Counted from the stretch's first letter, positions 1-10,008 are shown. The stretch is 64,000 nt of DNA from CAYLWN01 sp964387625 (GCA_964387625.1 CAYLWN010000001.1:62001-126000); one strand, 5' to 3'. Translations and numbers: made by a program. The notes: a model not told the origin generated them from the sequence alone.

Positions 1-323
1 TATTTATTCCCAAAATGCCAAGTTTTAAAATTATAGATTTAGTTAAAGCAATAGATTCTAAAGTAAAAATACAATATATAGGAGTTAGATCCGGAGAAAA
101 AATTCATGAGGATTTGGTATCGCAACACGAATCAAGAAATATTGCAGAGTTTAAAAATTATTATATTCTATCACCTGATTTTGAATTTTGGAATGATAAT
201 AAAAAAACAAATAATAATGGAAATAATAAGGTTATTGTTAATTTTTCCTATAATAGTGGTAATAATAAATTTTTTCTTACAGTTAAGCAACTAGAAAAAC
301 AAATAAGTAATCTTCTTGTATGA
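1..323 (+). CDS. UDP-GlcNAc 4,6-dehydratase-like protein, C-terminal fragment (5' truncated)
   Basis: Only the last ~107 residues are present; the reading frame is open back to base 3, so the gene begins before the window. The visible part matches the C-terminal end of the PseB/FlaA1/CapE family: a PKMPSFKIIDL segment, then IGVRSGEKIHEDL, then a Glu before a YYILSP motif. In this family the extended SDR removes water from UDP-GlcNAc to give a 4-keto-6-deoxy sugar, the entry to amino-sugars such as bacillosamine or pseudaminic acid. The Rossmann domain and catalytic residues lie outside the window. Its TGA stop overlaps the ATG of the next gene (ATGA). A PseC/ArnB-like aminotransferase at 26967-28163 could use its product. 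Confidence 0.75.
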   Translation, partial: FIPKMPSFKIIDLVKAIDSKVKIQYIGVRSGEKIHEDLVSQHESRNIAEFKNYYILSPDFEFWNDNKKTNNNGNNKVIVNFSYNSGNNKFFLTVKQLEKQISNLLV

Positions 324-2206
324 ATACAACGGTAATACTCACCTCTTCTGATTCAGAAGTTAAATTTGCAATTTCATACCAAAAATCAAATGCTGATAAA
401 AAAGTAATTATTTTAACACCAACTTTAACAGGACAAAAACTATTACGTAATTTAGGATTAAATTATTTTGATTATTTTAAATATGGTCACGTGAGCCATT
501 CAGATTATTATCAAAAATATTTTTGGAATTTTGAAATTAAAGTAACTTATTTGGTACAAAAAGTTTTAAAAAATCTTGTAGCAAGATTTCCAGATTTTAA
601 AAAATGGATTTTACCAAATCAGGATTGGTTAGAATTAGTTTATTTAGAAGTATTGGATACTTATCAATACTGGCTTTCAATTAATAAATTATTACCCGGA
701 TCCCATTATTTGAAATTTTATTATCATAATAAAATACGTACTGACATATATTATCCCTATCAAAGTCAAATGCAAATATTATCAATGTTCGTTCCCAAAC
801 ATAGAATAACTATTATTGATAAACATAATTTTTTAGAAAAAATTATTAAAATATTTATAAATCTCTACATTTATATTCAGATTATTCCCAACTTATTGAT
901 TAATGTTAATACAATAATACACCGATTAATTACTAATTATTTAACTGATAAAAAATTATATAAAACAGATATTTTGATATATTCTGCAGGTAGAAATCTT
1001 CTTTATTATGAAAGTTTAATCAAATTACTAAATAAAGAAAAAATATACAAAGGAATTCAAATTCTTACTGGTTTTCAAACTATCGAAGATGAAGTTGTAT
1101 TGAATAATACAGGTTTTAAATATATTTCTGCAAATAATGTTATTCCTAACGAATTTAACAAGAAAAAGGATAATCTTAAAAAGAAGTTAATAAGTCGCCT
1201 TAAGAATATATATACCAGCTATGATTACTCAACCTGTTTAAGTGGTTTTCCAAAATTAGTTGAAGAAATTTTAATATCAAAGACAAAAGAAGTATTAATT
1301 ACAAATATTTCAAAAATTATTTCTCAAACAGATATAGCTGAATATTCAATCAAGATGATAAAACCACGACTATTGATTACAACTCACGATCCAGGTCCTA
1401 CTGCATTGCCATTTGTGTTAGCGGCAAAAAAAATGAAAATAAAATCATTATTATTAATGCATGGATGGCAAAATACACTTATTGGGAATAGATATTATAG
1501 TGATTATATTGTTGTTTGGGGAAAATATATAGCTAAATGGTATAAAAAAAGATTAAGGTATAATCCAAAAAAAATATTAGCAATAGGATATCCTGCTTTA
1601 GATAAATATTTTAAAAATAAGCAGGCTTTTTGGAAAAAAAGACAAATTCTTCCTACGTTCAAACAAAAAACCAATTTGGGATTGTTATTAACAATGTATT
1701 TACCAAACACAGCATTATTATCAAAATTTCTTACTGAACTATTTTGTGAATTAAGAAACAATCACAATTTTATTATTAACATCAGACTTCATCCAGGGCA
1801 ACCCTCTGATGGATTTAAAACACTGGCAAAAGAATTTGGTATAAACGCTAGATTTGGTCAATCTGTGACTCTTGATAATTTTATTAAAAATAATGATTTT
1901 TTGTTGGTTTGGGATACCACCGCAATTATTTGGTGTATGATTTATGGTAAACCATTGTTTTATTGTGCTCCCAATTGGGGTTTGGGTATAACGCCGATAA
2001 ATAAATTTGGCGGAGCTTGGTTGGTTAATAGTCCTTCTGATTTATTGATTAAAATTGAAAATTATATAAAAAATCCAAAAATTATATATAAGTTACATAA
2101 AAAGCAAAAAATTTTTTTAAAAAATATAATGGGAATAATTGATGGATCTTCATCAAAAAGACATAAAAATTTAATTCTAAATTTACTAAAAAGATCTAAA
2201 TATTAA
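320..2206 (+). CDS. Large GT-B-like glycosyltransferase (capsule/CDP-glycerol-transferase-like C-terminal half)
   Basis: This 628-residue soluble protein starts at an ATG overlapping the previous stop. I do not recognise the N-terminal half. From about residue 350 it resembles capsule polysaccharide and CDP-glycerol-transferase-like GT-B enzymes: a TTHDPGPTAL segment near 355, an MHGW motif near 380, an RLHPGQP motif near 490 and a DTTAIIW...YGKPLFY segment near 531-547, like the nucleotide-binding end of those families. A role as a cytoplasmic transferase on a surface glycan is inference. It is the last + gene before the convergent 2261-3496 gene. Family assignment rests on motifs only. Confidence 0.5.
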   Translation: MNTTVILTSSDSEVKFAISYQKSNADKKVIILTPTLTGQKLLRNLGLNYFDYFKYGHVSHSDYYQKYFWNFEIKVTYLVQKVLKNLVARFPDFKKWILPNQDWLELVYLEVLDTYQYWLSINKLLPGSHYLKFYYHNKIRTDIYYPYQSQMQILSMFVPKHRITIIDKHNFLEKIIKIFINLYIYIQIIPNLLINVNTIIHRLITNYLTDKKLYKTDILIYSAGRNLLYYESLIKLLNKEKIYKGIQILTGFQTIEDEVVLNNTGFKYISANNVIPNEFNKKKDNLKKKLISRLKNIYTSYDYSTCLSGFPKLVEEILISKTKEVLITNISKIISQTDIAEYSIKMIKPRLLITTHDPGPTALPFVLAAKKMKIKSLLLMHGWQNTLIGNRYYSDYIVVWGKYIAKWYKKRLRYNPKKILAIGYPALDKYFKNKQAFWKKRQILPTFKQKTNLGLLLTMYLPNTALLSKFLTELFCELRNNHNFIINIRLHPGQPSDGFKTLAKEFGINARFGQSVTLDNFIKNNDFLLVWDTTAIIWCMIYGKPLFYCAPNWGLGITPINKFGGAWLVNSPSDLLIKIENYIKNPKIIYKLHKKQKIFLKNIMGIIDGSSSKRHKNLILNLLKRSKY

Positions 2207-2260
2207 TTTTTTTAAAACTTTTCGATAAATAAAAGTGAATATAACTTTAGGATCTTTTCA

Positions 2261-3496
2261 TTAAATAATCTTTATTTTGGGAACAGGAATGATGAATTTA
2301 CCGCCATTTTTGCTGTATTTAACTTGTTTGTTTATAATTTCTTTTACAAAATTCCAGGCTAAAATTAACACATAATCTGGTTGACGGTTAATGATTTCTA
2401 TTTCAGGATAAATAGGAATATGTGTGCCTGGAGTATAAAGACCTTGTTTATATGATGTTGAGTCTACTATGAAATCAATTAATTTATTATCAATTTTGCT
2501 GTAGTTTAATAATATGTTGCCCTTTGCTGCTGCGCCATATCCGGCAATTGTTTTTCCCTGTATTTTTAATTTTTTTAATGTTTTTTTTAGTAATTTACAT
2601 AATTGTTTTACATTTTTTGCAAACTTAATATAAGTTTTTGCATCATACAAGCCAACTTTTATTTCTTGCTGAAACAGTTTATTTATTTGATTATTTATTT
2701 TATATACTGATGATTTTTTAGCTAAAAATATTCTTAAAGAACCTCCATCAATTGACGTGCGTTGAACATCAATAAGTTTAAGATTGGATCGTTTGATTAG
2801 ATAAATTAATGGCTTAATTGAAAAGTATGATAGATGTTCATGGTAAATCGTATCGAATTGATTTTTCCGTATTAAGTCCAATAAATAAGGAAACTCACAG
2901 ATAAAAACTCCATTATCTGATAATAATTGTTCCACAGAAAGCAATAAGTCTGGTAAATCACTGATATGTGCTACCACATTGGTAGCTGTAATAATATCTG
3001 CTGAACCATATTTGGATTTAATTTTTTTGGACAACTTAATAGATATGTAATCGTTAATTGTTTCAATACCTTTAAGAACTGCAATTTTAGCTAAATTTTC
3101 AGCCGGATCAATGCCAAGTGTACGGTATCCCAATCCCTTAAAATATGAAAGCATGCTGCCATCATTGCTTCCAATGTCAATTATCAGAGAATTTGATTTT
3201 AATTTAAATTTTTTTTGAGCTTGTAAAGCTATAGTTTCAAAATTGTTCATTCTGGTTTTTGAAGATGATGGAATATAAACATAATTTTTAAACATTTCCT
3301 CCGGATTTACTATTTCCGTAAGTTGTACTAGACCGCAAATATTACAATAACCAGCAGTGAGTGGATAGAATTTTTCTGATTTTTTTAACTGTTCTTTGGT
3401 TAAAAAGCCATTTGGTAAAGGAATTGAGCCAAAAGCAAAAAATTTGGTTATTTTTCTACTATTACAAATACGACATTTCGTAATTTTTTTAATCAT
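2261..3496 (-). CDS. TcaB9-type NDP-sugar C-methyltransferase
   Basis: 411 residues with the full architecture of the SAM-dependent sugar C-methyltransferases. There is an N-terminal zinc site with C8, C11, C51 and C54, a class I SAM motif LIIDIGSNDGS at 104-114, and YHEHLSY at 218-224. The Y-x-E-H pattern matches residues implicated in catalysis in TcaB9, which methylates C-3 of a 4-keto-deoxysugar nucleotide. A C-terminal Rossmann-like domain follows, with GYGAAAKGN near residue 320. It would add a methyl branch to a keto sugar nucleotide in the cytoplasm. It is the last gene of a minus-strand run, 38 bases after the GT-C gene upstream. The exact sugar cannot be read from the sequence. Confidence 0.85.
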   Translation of the reverse strand: MIKKITKCRICNSRKITKFFAFGSIPLPNGFLTKEQLKKSEKFYPLTAGYCNICGLVQLTEIVNPEEMFKNYVYIPSSSKTRMNNFETIALQAQKKFKLKSNSLIIDIGSNDGSMLSYFKGLGYRTLGIDPAENLAKIAVLKGIETINDYISIKLSKKIKSKYGSADIITATNVVAHISDLPDLLLSVEQLLSDNGVFICEFPYLLDLIRKNQFDTIYHEHLSYFSIKPLIYLIKRSNLKLIDVQRTSIDGGSLRIFLAKKSSVYKINNQINKLFQQEIKVGLYDAKTYIKFAKNVKQLCKLLKKTLKKLKIQGKTIAGYGAAAKGNILLNYSKIDNKLIDFIVDSTSYKQGLYTPGTHIPIYPEIEIINRQPDYVLILAWNFVKEIINKQVKYSKNGGKFIIPVPKIKII

Positions 3497-3534
3497 ATAT
3501 AAGTGTAGTGAATTTTATAGTGAAAATACTGTTT

Positions 3535-5082
3535 TTACAAGATTGAATATATATATAATGTTTCTGAATTAGGACCAGTCATTTGTCCGAATTCATCAAA
3601 TATTTTAAATAATTTATAATTTTCTAATATTACATTCATTATTTCATTTCTTTCAAAATCATTTTTTCCAAAATAATATTTTGATTTATTGATTAATATA
3701 ATAAATTTAATTTGTTTGTTAGCTATTATATTTTTTAACATTTCATGACTAGTTAAATGCCATTTTTCAGATTGGTATGAATCGATAATTGATATTGATC
3801 CCGGTCCTTCATTCATAGTTAATGGTACATTGCGGTTTATTGCAGCGACAACAGGCATATGCATGGTTAGAATTAAATCGTTAGAATTACTATTATCTTC
3901 CAAATATGAAGATATTTTATGTAAAACAGAATGTGGGGTAACTAGCATATTACTTAATGATATTTTTATAAATTTATGATGGGGGAAGATTGCATATGAG
4001 GTAAATATAAGTAAAACTATAAATATTACAAAATATTGCTTCATTTTTTTATTAGTAAATTGTTTAACCGTAAAAAAGCCAGCTAAGAAAGAGAGAAATG
4101 GAATAGAAGGATAGATGTAAGATGAATCTGCGGGATGATGAATAACTCCTGTAACAAAATAAGAAAGACAAATAAAAATAATTAATAAAATATATCCGGA
4201 TTTCTCATTTTTTAAAAATATTTTTTTAAAATTAAAAAATATTCCAGTAATTATTAATGCTAAATAAATTCCATAATCACGGGCAGTTAGTGTAATAAAG
4301 CTTGTCAATTGTCCTAAGGTTATTGAGTCATTGTCATAAACATATAATAATAATTTATTAGCAAAAAAAGGCCAAAAAATTCCATATAAAGTATTTTCCC
4401 AGCTCAGTAAAAAGTATGGAGTATATATCAAAACTCCAAAGATAATAATAGCAAATGAAATAATAAATTTAAATTTTGCAGCATAGTTTCTATAAATAAT
4501 TAAGTAAAGCCAAACTAGAATTAATACAATCAGTGCTTGGGATCTTACTAAAACTGCAAGAACTGAAAAAAAGCATGCAATAATATCAAACATAAACCTT
4601 CTTTTTTTAAATGACTTAGTTAGCATAAATAAAGAAATGCTTGTAAAAAAAGTCGCATGTTGTTCAGAAAATGGTACATTAGAAAAATAAATGTATAGAG
4701 GGCATCCTAGACCGAGTAATAATGCGGTTAAAATGATTAAATTACGATTTCCAAAGTTACTACAGATCTTGAGTATAATTACGAAAACAGATAATGCAAT
4801 AATTAATCCATAAAACCGCTGCTGTAGTATTGAAGGAGAAAGGAAGAATGACGGTATTTGATTCAATAAATCGGTCAATAAGCTGTTCCATCCATTATAA
4901 TTAATAAAAGGTATTAGTCCGGATCGTGCCAATTTACTGTTATATAATAAAATACCATCTTCGTTTCCAATATATCCATAGTAAATAGTAATTAATCTGA
5001 GTAAAATTGACATTAAAACAATGGAAAAAAGTAATAAATTCTTTTTGAAAATATTAAATATACTTCTGATCTTTTTATGCAT
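3535..5082 (-). CDS. Polytopic membrane protein, GT-C-type glycosyltransferase candidate
   Basis: 515 residues, mostly long hydrophobic segments, with a soluble C-terminal part of about 130 residues. The first transmembrane helix is followed by GNEDGILLYNS with E41-D42, the position where GT-C enzymes (PMT/ArnT families) carry their catalytic or metal-binding acidic pair. GT-C enzymes use polyprenyl-phosphate sugars on the outer face of the membrane. The gene lies between another GT-C gene (10 bases away) and a C-methyltransferase. The acceptor is unknown, and assignment rests on topology and the acidic motif. Confidence 0.6.
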   Translation of the reverse strand: MHKKIRSIFNIFKKNLLLFSIVLMSILLRLITIYYGYIGNEDGILLYNSKLARSGLIPFINYNGWNSLLTDLLNQIPSFFLSPSILQQRFYGLIIALSVFVIILKICSNFGNRNLIILTALLLGLGCPLYIYFSNVPFSEQHATFFTSISLFMLTKSFKKRRFMFDIIACFFSVLAVLVRSQALIVLILVWLYLIIYRNYAAKFKFIISFAIIIFGVLIYTPYFLLSWENTLYGIFWPFFANKLLLYVYDNDSITLGQLTSFITLTARDYGIYLALIITGIFFNFKKIFLKNEKSGYILLIIFICLSYFVTGVIHHPADSSYIYPSIPFLSFLAGFFTVKQFTNKKMKQYFVIFIVLLIFTSYAIFPHHKFIKISLSNMLVTPHSVLHKISSYLEDNSNSNDLILTMHMPVVAAINRNVPLTMNEGPGSISIIDSYQSEKWHLTSHEMLKNIIANKQIKFIILINKSKYYFGKNDFERNEIMNVILENYKLFKIFDEFGQMTGPNSETLYIYSIL

Positions 5083-5092
5083 GTTAGATTAA

Positions 5093-6571
5093 TTATTTTA
5101 GTTCGAAAATTACAAATTTTGAATTACTGATAATTGTTTTATACTTATTTTTTAGATAATTTAAAAATTCAGGATTTTGCAGAAATTCTGATTCATCAGA
5201 AACAACGTATAAAGAAGCTCCCCATTTAATCAAATTTTCAAATTTATCAATTGCACATGAATTTGTACAACTTGGTTCATTTATATCAAAAGTAGCTCCC
5301 CACATATCAGGTCTCAAAGAATAGTAGGTTAATGAAGCATTATTATATGAAGATGTGATTATTTTGGAATTTGATTTCGCAATATTTTTTACATTATTAG
5401 CGGTTTCTAAAACATATTTATGATTTAGTGAGGAAGCATAAGTTCTAAGTAAATAAGGTTTTCCAGTAAAAATCATTAAAGTTATGATAATTACGATAGT
5501 ATAGAATTTTCTTAATTTTATAGTATTTTTTAAATATGTACTTAAATAATCGACTGTGATACCTGCAAGTACTGTTAAAGGAAACAAAATTGGTACCTGG
5601 TAATACCAATAGTTAATGTTACGGCTAAATAAGAAAACAAAAATTAATAAACCGAACAACCATGAAAAGATAAAATTAAATTTTACCTTAGTTTTTATGA
5701 AAAAAGCGGTTAATGCAAGCATAAAAACCGGTAAAGTAATGACTTGTTCAATAAAATCATAAAAAATATTAATATACCAGTTTAAGTTAAATATTTTATC
5801 TAATGCTATCCAGTAATTTGCATTTAATACGAAAGCTGATTGCAGGTTCGGATAAAGTAAATATACAGATTTAATATGTGTTAACCATAGGAGTATTGGA
5901 ATACCTGAAATACAATATAAAATTATAAATTTATTTTTAACAAAATTTTTACCGAATTTTTCATACGCTAAATAAATCATTGGAACCCCAAAATGGAAAA
6001 ATTGAACTTTTACTAACAAAGTTAACATAAATAATATAATAGAATAAAAATAATCAGATATTTTTCTATAACTTATCCAACAAGAGAAAAAATATAAGCT
6101 GCCCATTCCTAAAAATAATCCGAATTGATCAGGTTGGTAGCTTCTGCTTAAAATTATTTCTTGCGGTGATATTAAATATGCAAATATTAATGCCCATACT
6201 GCAACAGTGTTGTTAAAATATTTTCTAATTAGTAAGAAAAAAAATATTGCTAATCCAATAGATGAGAAAACAGATATTAATTTGCCCCAAACTTCATTAA
6301 TTGTTCCAAATATAACATACGGAATAGCAGCTAAAACATTATAGATAGGAAATTCGCATAAATAATATCCGGGTTCATCTGCCCAAAGTTTAGTTTTTGT
6401 ATACAAGACATTAAAATTATCAAGATATAAATTACGAGTAACTTCAGCCGTATGAATTTCCCGATGTGGTTTAGCGTCTAGTAGGGGCAGATTAATTTTA
6501 TACAATCTTGGAAATAATCCAATGCATATAATTACCAAAGGTAATAGTTTAAATAATAGAGATCTATTCAT
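5093..6571 (-). CDS. ArnT/PMT-like GT-C glycosyltransferase
   Basis: 492 residues with many hydrophobic segments. After the first helix come acidic residues at D32 and E39 in a basic loop, then WADEPGYYLCEFPIYN around 63-78, a layout seen in dolichyl- and undecaprenyl-phosphate-sugar-dependent transferases of the PMT_2 group. A soluble C-terminal tail of about 100 residues carries several Cys residues. Its ATG shares one base with the stop of the RmlD-like gene upstream (TAATG), so the two are probably translationally coupled. Substrate and acceptor cannot be told. Confidence 0.65.
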   Translation of the reverse strand: MNRSLLFKLLPLVIICIGLFPRLYKINLPLLDAKPHREIHTAEVTRNLYLDNFNVLYTKTKLWADEPGYYLCEFPIYNVLAAIPYVIFGTINEVWGKLISVFSSIGLAIFFFLLIRKYFNNTVAVWALIFAYLISPQEIILSRSYQPDQFGLFLGMGSLYFFSCWISYRKISDYFYSIILFMLTLLVKVQFFHFGVPMIYLAYEKFGKNFVKNKFIILYCISGIPILLWLTHIKSVYLLYPNLQSAFVLNANYWIALDKIFNLNWYINIFYDFIEQVITLPVFMLALTAFFIKTKVKFNFIFSWLFGLLIFVFLFSRNINYWYYQVPILFPLTVLAGITVDYLSTYLKNTIKLRKFYTIVIIITLMIFTGKPYLLRTYASSLNHKYVLETANNVKNIAKSNSKIITSSYNNASLTYYSLRPDMWGATFDINEPSCTNSCAIDKFENLIKWGASLYVVSDESEFLQNPEFLNYLKNKYKTIISNSKFVIFELK

Positions 6572-7449
6572 TATTTCATCGCTTTCTTCATCTTTAATAA
6601 ACCTGCTTTTACAGTTATGGGATTAATTTTAAGTAAATTTTCCATTTTTTGAGTTGATAGGCATGTGTTTCTGGGTCTTGGGGCAAGACCTTTAAAAAAT
6701 TTACTTTTAACAGGTATAACTAAATTTTTATTGAAATAAAATATTTTTATCAATTCAATTGCGAATTCATATCTACTTAATGTGTCTTTACCTCCTATAT
6801 GGATGATATTTCCGTAGAGTTGTTTATTTATTGATTTCCAAACAGCCTTTGCTGCTTGACCGACCCATAAATGATTATTATAAACGTCGCTAACCATATA
6901 GGTTTTTTGGTTATCTTTAAATCTTTTTAATAACCATGTGGCTGGATTCTCTCGCTCAAGAGGATCATTCCAACCATACATATTTGATAGTCTGATAATC
7001 ATTGAGTGAATCATATATTTTTTGACAATTTCTTCTCCTTCAGCTTTAGTTTTGCCATAATAATTTATTGGATTAACAGGATCAGTTTCTGAATATGGAG
7101 GGTGTTTACCATCAAATACCCCATTAGAGGAGAAATAGATAAATTTTGACTTTATTTTTATAGCTGGTTCCAACAAGTTCTGGGTACCTAAAAAATTAAT
7201 TTTATAAGTTTCTGTTTTATTTTTCTCGCAGTAATCGGTATTAACCAAAGCTGCTGTATGGATGATTAAGTCAGGATGAAGCTTTTCTATTAATTCCTTA
7301 CAGTTTTTTTTATTTGTAATATCCAAATATATATTTTGTTTGTTCGTAAAAATCTTATGATATGTTGGATAAATTAGGTAATTAGATGGAGCAGTTTTTA
7401 ACAATTCTTTTCCTAATAAGCCCGTAGGACCTGTCAGTAATATTTTCAT
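6571..7449 (-). CDS. dTDP-4-dehydrorhamnose reductase (RmlD)-like SDR
   Basis: 292 residues, the usual RmlD length. It begins with the NAD(P)-binding GPTGLLG (7-13), has FSSNGVFDG (106-114), like the RmlD signature before the active site, and the catalytic pair Y131-xxx-K135 in YGKTK. RmlD-family enzymes reduce a 4-keto-6-deoxyhexose nucleotide in the last step to dTDP-rhamnose or a related sugar. No rmlA, rmlB or rmlC is in the window, so either those genes lie elsewhere or the enzyme reduces another 4-keto sugar made here. It sits seven bases after the GT4 gene upstream in the same operon. Confidence 0.75.
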   Translation of the reverse strand: MKILLTGPTGLLGKELLKTAPSNYLIYPTYHKIFTNKQNIYLDITNKKNCKELIEKLHPDLIIHTAALVNTDYCEKNKTETYKINFLGTQNLLEPAIKIKSKFIYFSSNGVFDGKHPPYSETDPVNPINYYGKTKAEGEEIVKKYMIHSMIIRLSNMYGWNDPLERENPATWLLKRFKDNQKTYMVSDVYNNHLWVGQAAKAVWKSINKQLYGNIIHIGGKDTLSRYEFAIELIKIFYFNKNLVIPVKSKFFKGLAPRPRNTCLSTQKMENLLKINPITVKAGLLKMKKAMK

Positions 7450-7456
7450 AGTAATT

Positions 7457-8548
7457 TTAATTGTATATTATCTTTTTAAATACTTGTTCTAATTTATTAG
7501 CATACATGTTTATATTGTATTTACTTTTTATTATTTTTCTGGCATTTCTGCCTATTTTTTCCCTTAGTGATTGAGATTTATTTAATTTATTAATTGCTAG
7601 TATTGCACTGTTAAAATCATATGGAGGTATCACGACGCAATGTTTGTAATTTATAAACTGATATTCGCCGACTCCTGATGTTTTTGTAAATATTACAGGT
7701 TTTTCGCAACTCATGCATCTAAATGCTGTACTTTGTCCGGAAAAATAATGATTTGTTTTTGTTAAAAGTAAAACAAATTTAGATTGCCAGACTCTTTTTC
7801 TTAATGTTTCATAATTAACGTTATATTCAAATATTACATTATTTAACGTCGTAGTTTTTATTAAACCCTTGTGAGTAATAACTCTAAATTTTTCATTTGG
7901 AAAGTATTTCACTACTTGAAAAAAAAGATCCCAATTTCTGTATATATCAGCACCAATTGTTAATATTTCATTAGTAGATTTTATTGATTTTTTATAAAAA
8001 AATTGAGTATCAATCCCAAAGGGGATAAAAGAAAAACGGTTAATTGGAATTCTCAACATCTTAGATAGTAATTTACATTCACTAAAACTACCTCCCGACA
8101 CTATATGATCTATTTGATTAATTATATTTCTTATAATAAATAATGAAATTGGATTGTTTGACTTTATTAAACCATCATACATGCCAATCGTATTTAAGAT
8201 AATTTTAGGTTTTATAAATCCTAATTTTTTCAATAGAGCTATTGGTAATCCATAAGTGTCTACAGTAGCAAAAATACAATCTGCAATGTTTAATTTTGGA
8301 ATTAATAATAAAGTTGGAATTATTGAAAAGCCACTTTTATAAAATAAGGATACAAACAAATTTAAGTAATATTGAAAAAATAATAGAAATTTATGTTTAA
8401 ATACTTCATCAGTATAAATTAAGTTAAACTTTTTTATTTTTGTTAATCCATAATATAAATCATGAGGGTTTTTATTATACTTGGTTAAATGTAAGTTTTT
8501 AGTAATTGGTCTGCGAAAAACATAAAAAAACGATTTTTTAGGCCTCAT
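7457..8548 (-). CDS. GT4-family glycosyltransferase
   Basis: 363-residue soluble GT-B protein. The C-terminal half shows the GT4 pattern: a GADIYRNWDLF segment, then EKPVIFTKTSGVGEY with the conserved Glu residues that hold the sugar nucleotide, then a helical LREKIGRNARK stretch that closes the fold. It would add a sugar to a lipid-linked chain on the cytoplasmic side. It is the first gene of the minus-strand group 8548 to 2261. A TATAAT lies seven bases before its ATG on the minus strand, so its message is probably leaderless. Confidence 0.75.
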   Translation of the reverse strand: MRPKKSFFYVFRRPITKNLHLTKYNKNPHDLYYGLTKIKKFNLIYTDEVFKHKFLLFFQYYLNLFVSLFYKSGFSIIPTLLLIPKLNIADCIFATVDTYGLPIALLKKLGFIKPKIILNTIGMYDGLIKSNNPISLFIIRNIINQIDHIVSGGSFSECKLLSKMLRIPINRFSFIPFGIDTQFFYKKSIKSTNEILTIGADIYRNWDLFFQVVKYFPNEKFRVITHKGLIKTTTLNNVIFEYNVNYETLRKRVWQSKFVLLLTKTNHYFSGQSTAFRCMSCEKPVIFTKTSGVGEYQFINYKHCVVIPPYDFNSAILAINKLNKSQSLREKIGRNARKIIKSKYNINMYANKLEQVFKKIIYN

Positions 8549-8555
8549 AACAGCT

Positions 8556-8561
8556 ATTATA
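8556..8561 (-). promoter_or_regulatory. -10 box for the 7457-8548 operon (leaderless arrangement)
   Basis: A perfect TATAAT on the minus strand is separated from the ATG at 8548 by seven bases, so transcription should begin at or next to the start codon. A weak TTCGAT lies 17 bases upstream at 8584-8579. Only 39 bases separate this gene from the divergent gene at 8588, whose own GATAAT (8573-8578, + strand) lies nine bases before its ATG. Confidence 0.55.
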
Positions 8562-8587
8562 TCTAAATATGAGATAATATCGAATAA

Positions 8588-10006
8588 ATGAAAGTGTATC
8601 CAATTATTTTATGTTTTTTATTATCACTTTTTGCCACTTTAATTATTCCTAGACAATACGACTCAGAGGACATGGTTTTGCATCTACCTTTTATTAAAGT
8701 CATTAACGATAATTCCTTATATAAAAATGATTATTTAATATCTTCTAGTAATCCTCAAAATAATATCACTATTTATTATCAAGTAATTGCAAAAATTGTT
8801 TCCATAACTAAACTGACATACGATGATTTATTTTCGATATTACGATATGTGTATTATTTTTTATGTTTCTATTTTTTTATAAAAATTTCACAATTGCTGT
8901 TTAATTCTTTGGATGTAGGATTTTTTATTGGCTTGTTAAGCTTGTTAAGAATCCCGGTTGGGGGAACAGCGATACAAATACTGGAAACTGAAGCATTGCC
9001 AAGAGCTTTAAGCGTTTCATTTGGTTTATGGATTTTATATAGTTTTTTTCACAAAAAATATTTTGTAGCAATTTTAATATTTATAATATCATTTTTAATA
9101 CATCCCACATCAGCCTTTTTCTTTATTTCCATTTTATTTGTTTATCAATTATGTAAGTATTTACATAAATTTAAAAAAATTAAAGTACCTTTAATAATGC
9201 TTTCTACATTAATATTAGCAATATTACTTATAGTAGTTAGTCCAATACGTCAAGACTGGTTAAACATTATTAGTTTAAGAAACAGTTATGCATTTTTAAA
9301 TCTTTGGAATATTAATAATTTTATCTATTTAGTGATGTTAAATATACCGCTTTTTGTAAGCCTATTAATAAATGCAACTAAAAACCAAAAATTTCAAATT
9401 TTATCAAAAACTGTAATTTTAACTGCATTAATATTTACAGGCATACATGTCATATTTGTTGTAATAAAACCTGTATCTTTAATAATTAATCTGCAATTAT
9501 TAAGAATTTGGATATTTCCGTCAATTTTATCTCTATTTGTGGTTTCGTATATTGTCATAAACAAATTTAATAAATTTCCAAAAATTTTAATTATGAGCAT
9601 ATTATTGGTTTTTATTATATGGAGGAATCTAGTATTACCATCGGTAAAAAGTAAGACTTCATGGATAGATATACAACAGTGGGTGGGTGGCAATAGTCAG
9701 CAAAATTGCGTTTTTTTGGTTCCTTTTTACAATTCCGGTTTTCGAGTTTATTCAAACAGATCAATAATAGGAGAATATAAAGACGGAGCTTTGAGTTTTT
9801 ATTCAAAAGAATTTGCATTGGATTGGAATAATCGGTTGCATGATTTAGGTTATTGGGAAATTAATACTAACGATGAAATTATAAAATTACAATCTAAATA
9901 TAAATTTGATTATTTAGTAAGCGGTACTTTTGTATCAAATAAATTTACTAGGGTTTACAAAAATAACGAATATAAAGTTTATCAAATTACTAAAGACTGT
10001 AATTAA
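8588..10006 (+). CDS. Polytopic membrane protein, GT-C-like glycosyltransferase candidate
   Basis: 472 residues with about ten hydrophobic segments and a soluble C-terminal region of about 110 residues. The first helix is followed by PRQYDSEDMVLH, with D25, E27 and D28 in the first outside loop, the usual place of the GT-C acidic motif. It heads a two-gene unit with a GT4 gene two bases downstream. It diverges from the 8548 gene through a 39-base spacer. No closer family could be named. Confidence 0.5.
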   Translation: MKVYPIILCFLLSLFATLIIPRQYDSEDMVLHLPFIKVINDNSLYKNDYLISSSNPQNNITIYYQVIAKIVSITKLTYDDLFSILRYVYYFLCFYFFIKISQLLFNSLDVGFFIGLLSLLRIPVGGTAIQILETEALPRALSVSFGLWILYSFFHKKYFVAILIFIISFLIHPTSAFFFISILFVYQLCKYLHKFKKIKVPLIMLSTLILAILLIVVSPIRQDWLNIISLRNSYAFLNLWNINNFIYLVMLNIPLFVSLLINATKNQKFQILSKTVILTALIFTGIHVIFVVIKPVSLIINLQLLRIWIFPSILSLFVVSYIVINKFNKFPKILIMSILLVFIIWRNLVLPSVKSKTSWIDIQQWVGGNSQQNCVFLVPFYNSGFRVYSNRSIIGEYKDGALSFYSKEFALDWNNRLHDLGYWEINTNDEIIKLQSKYKFDYLVSGTFVSNKFTRVYKNNEYKVYQITKDCN

Positions 10007-10008
10007 AT

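Noticed and set aside
2207..2260. Terminator hairpin between convergent genes
   Set aside because: Only a five-base AAAGT/ACTTT pairing is present and no G-C-rich stem with a T tract follows on either strand.
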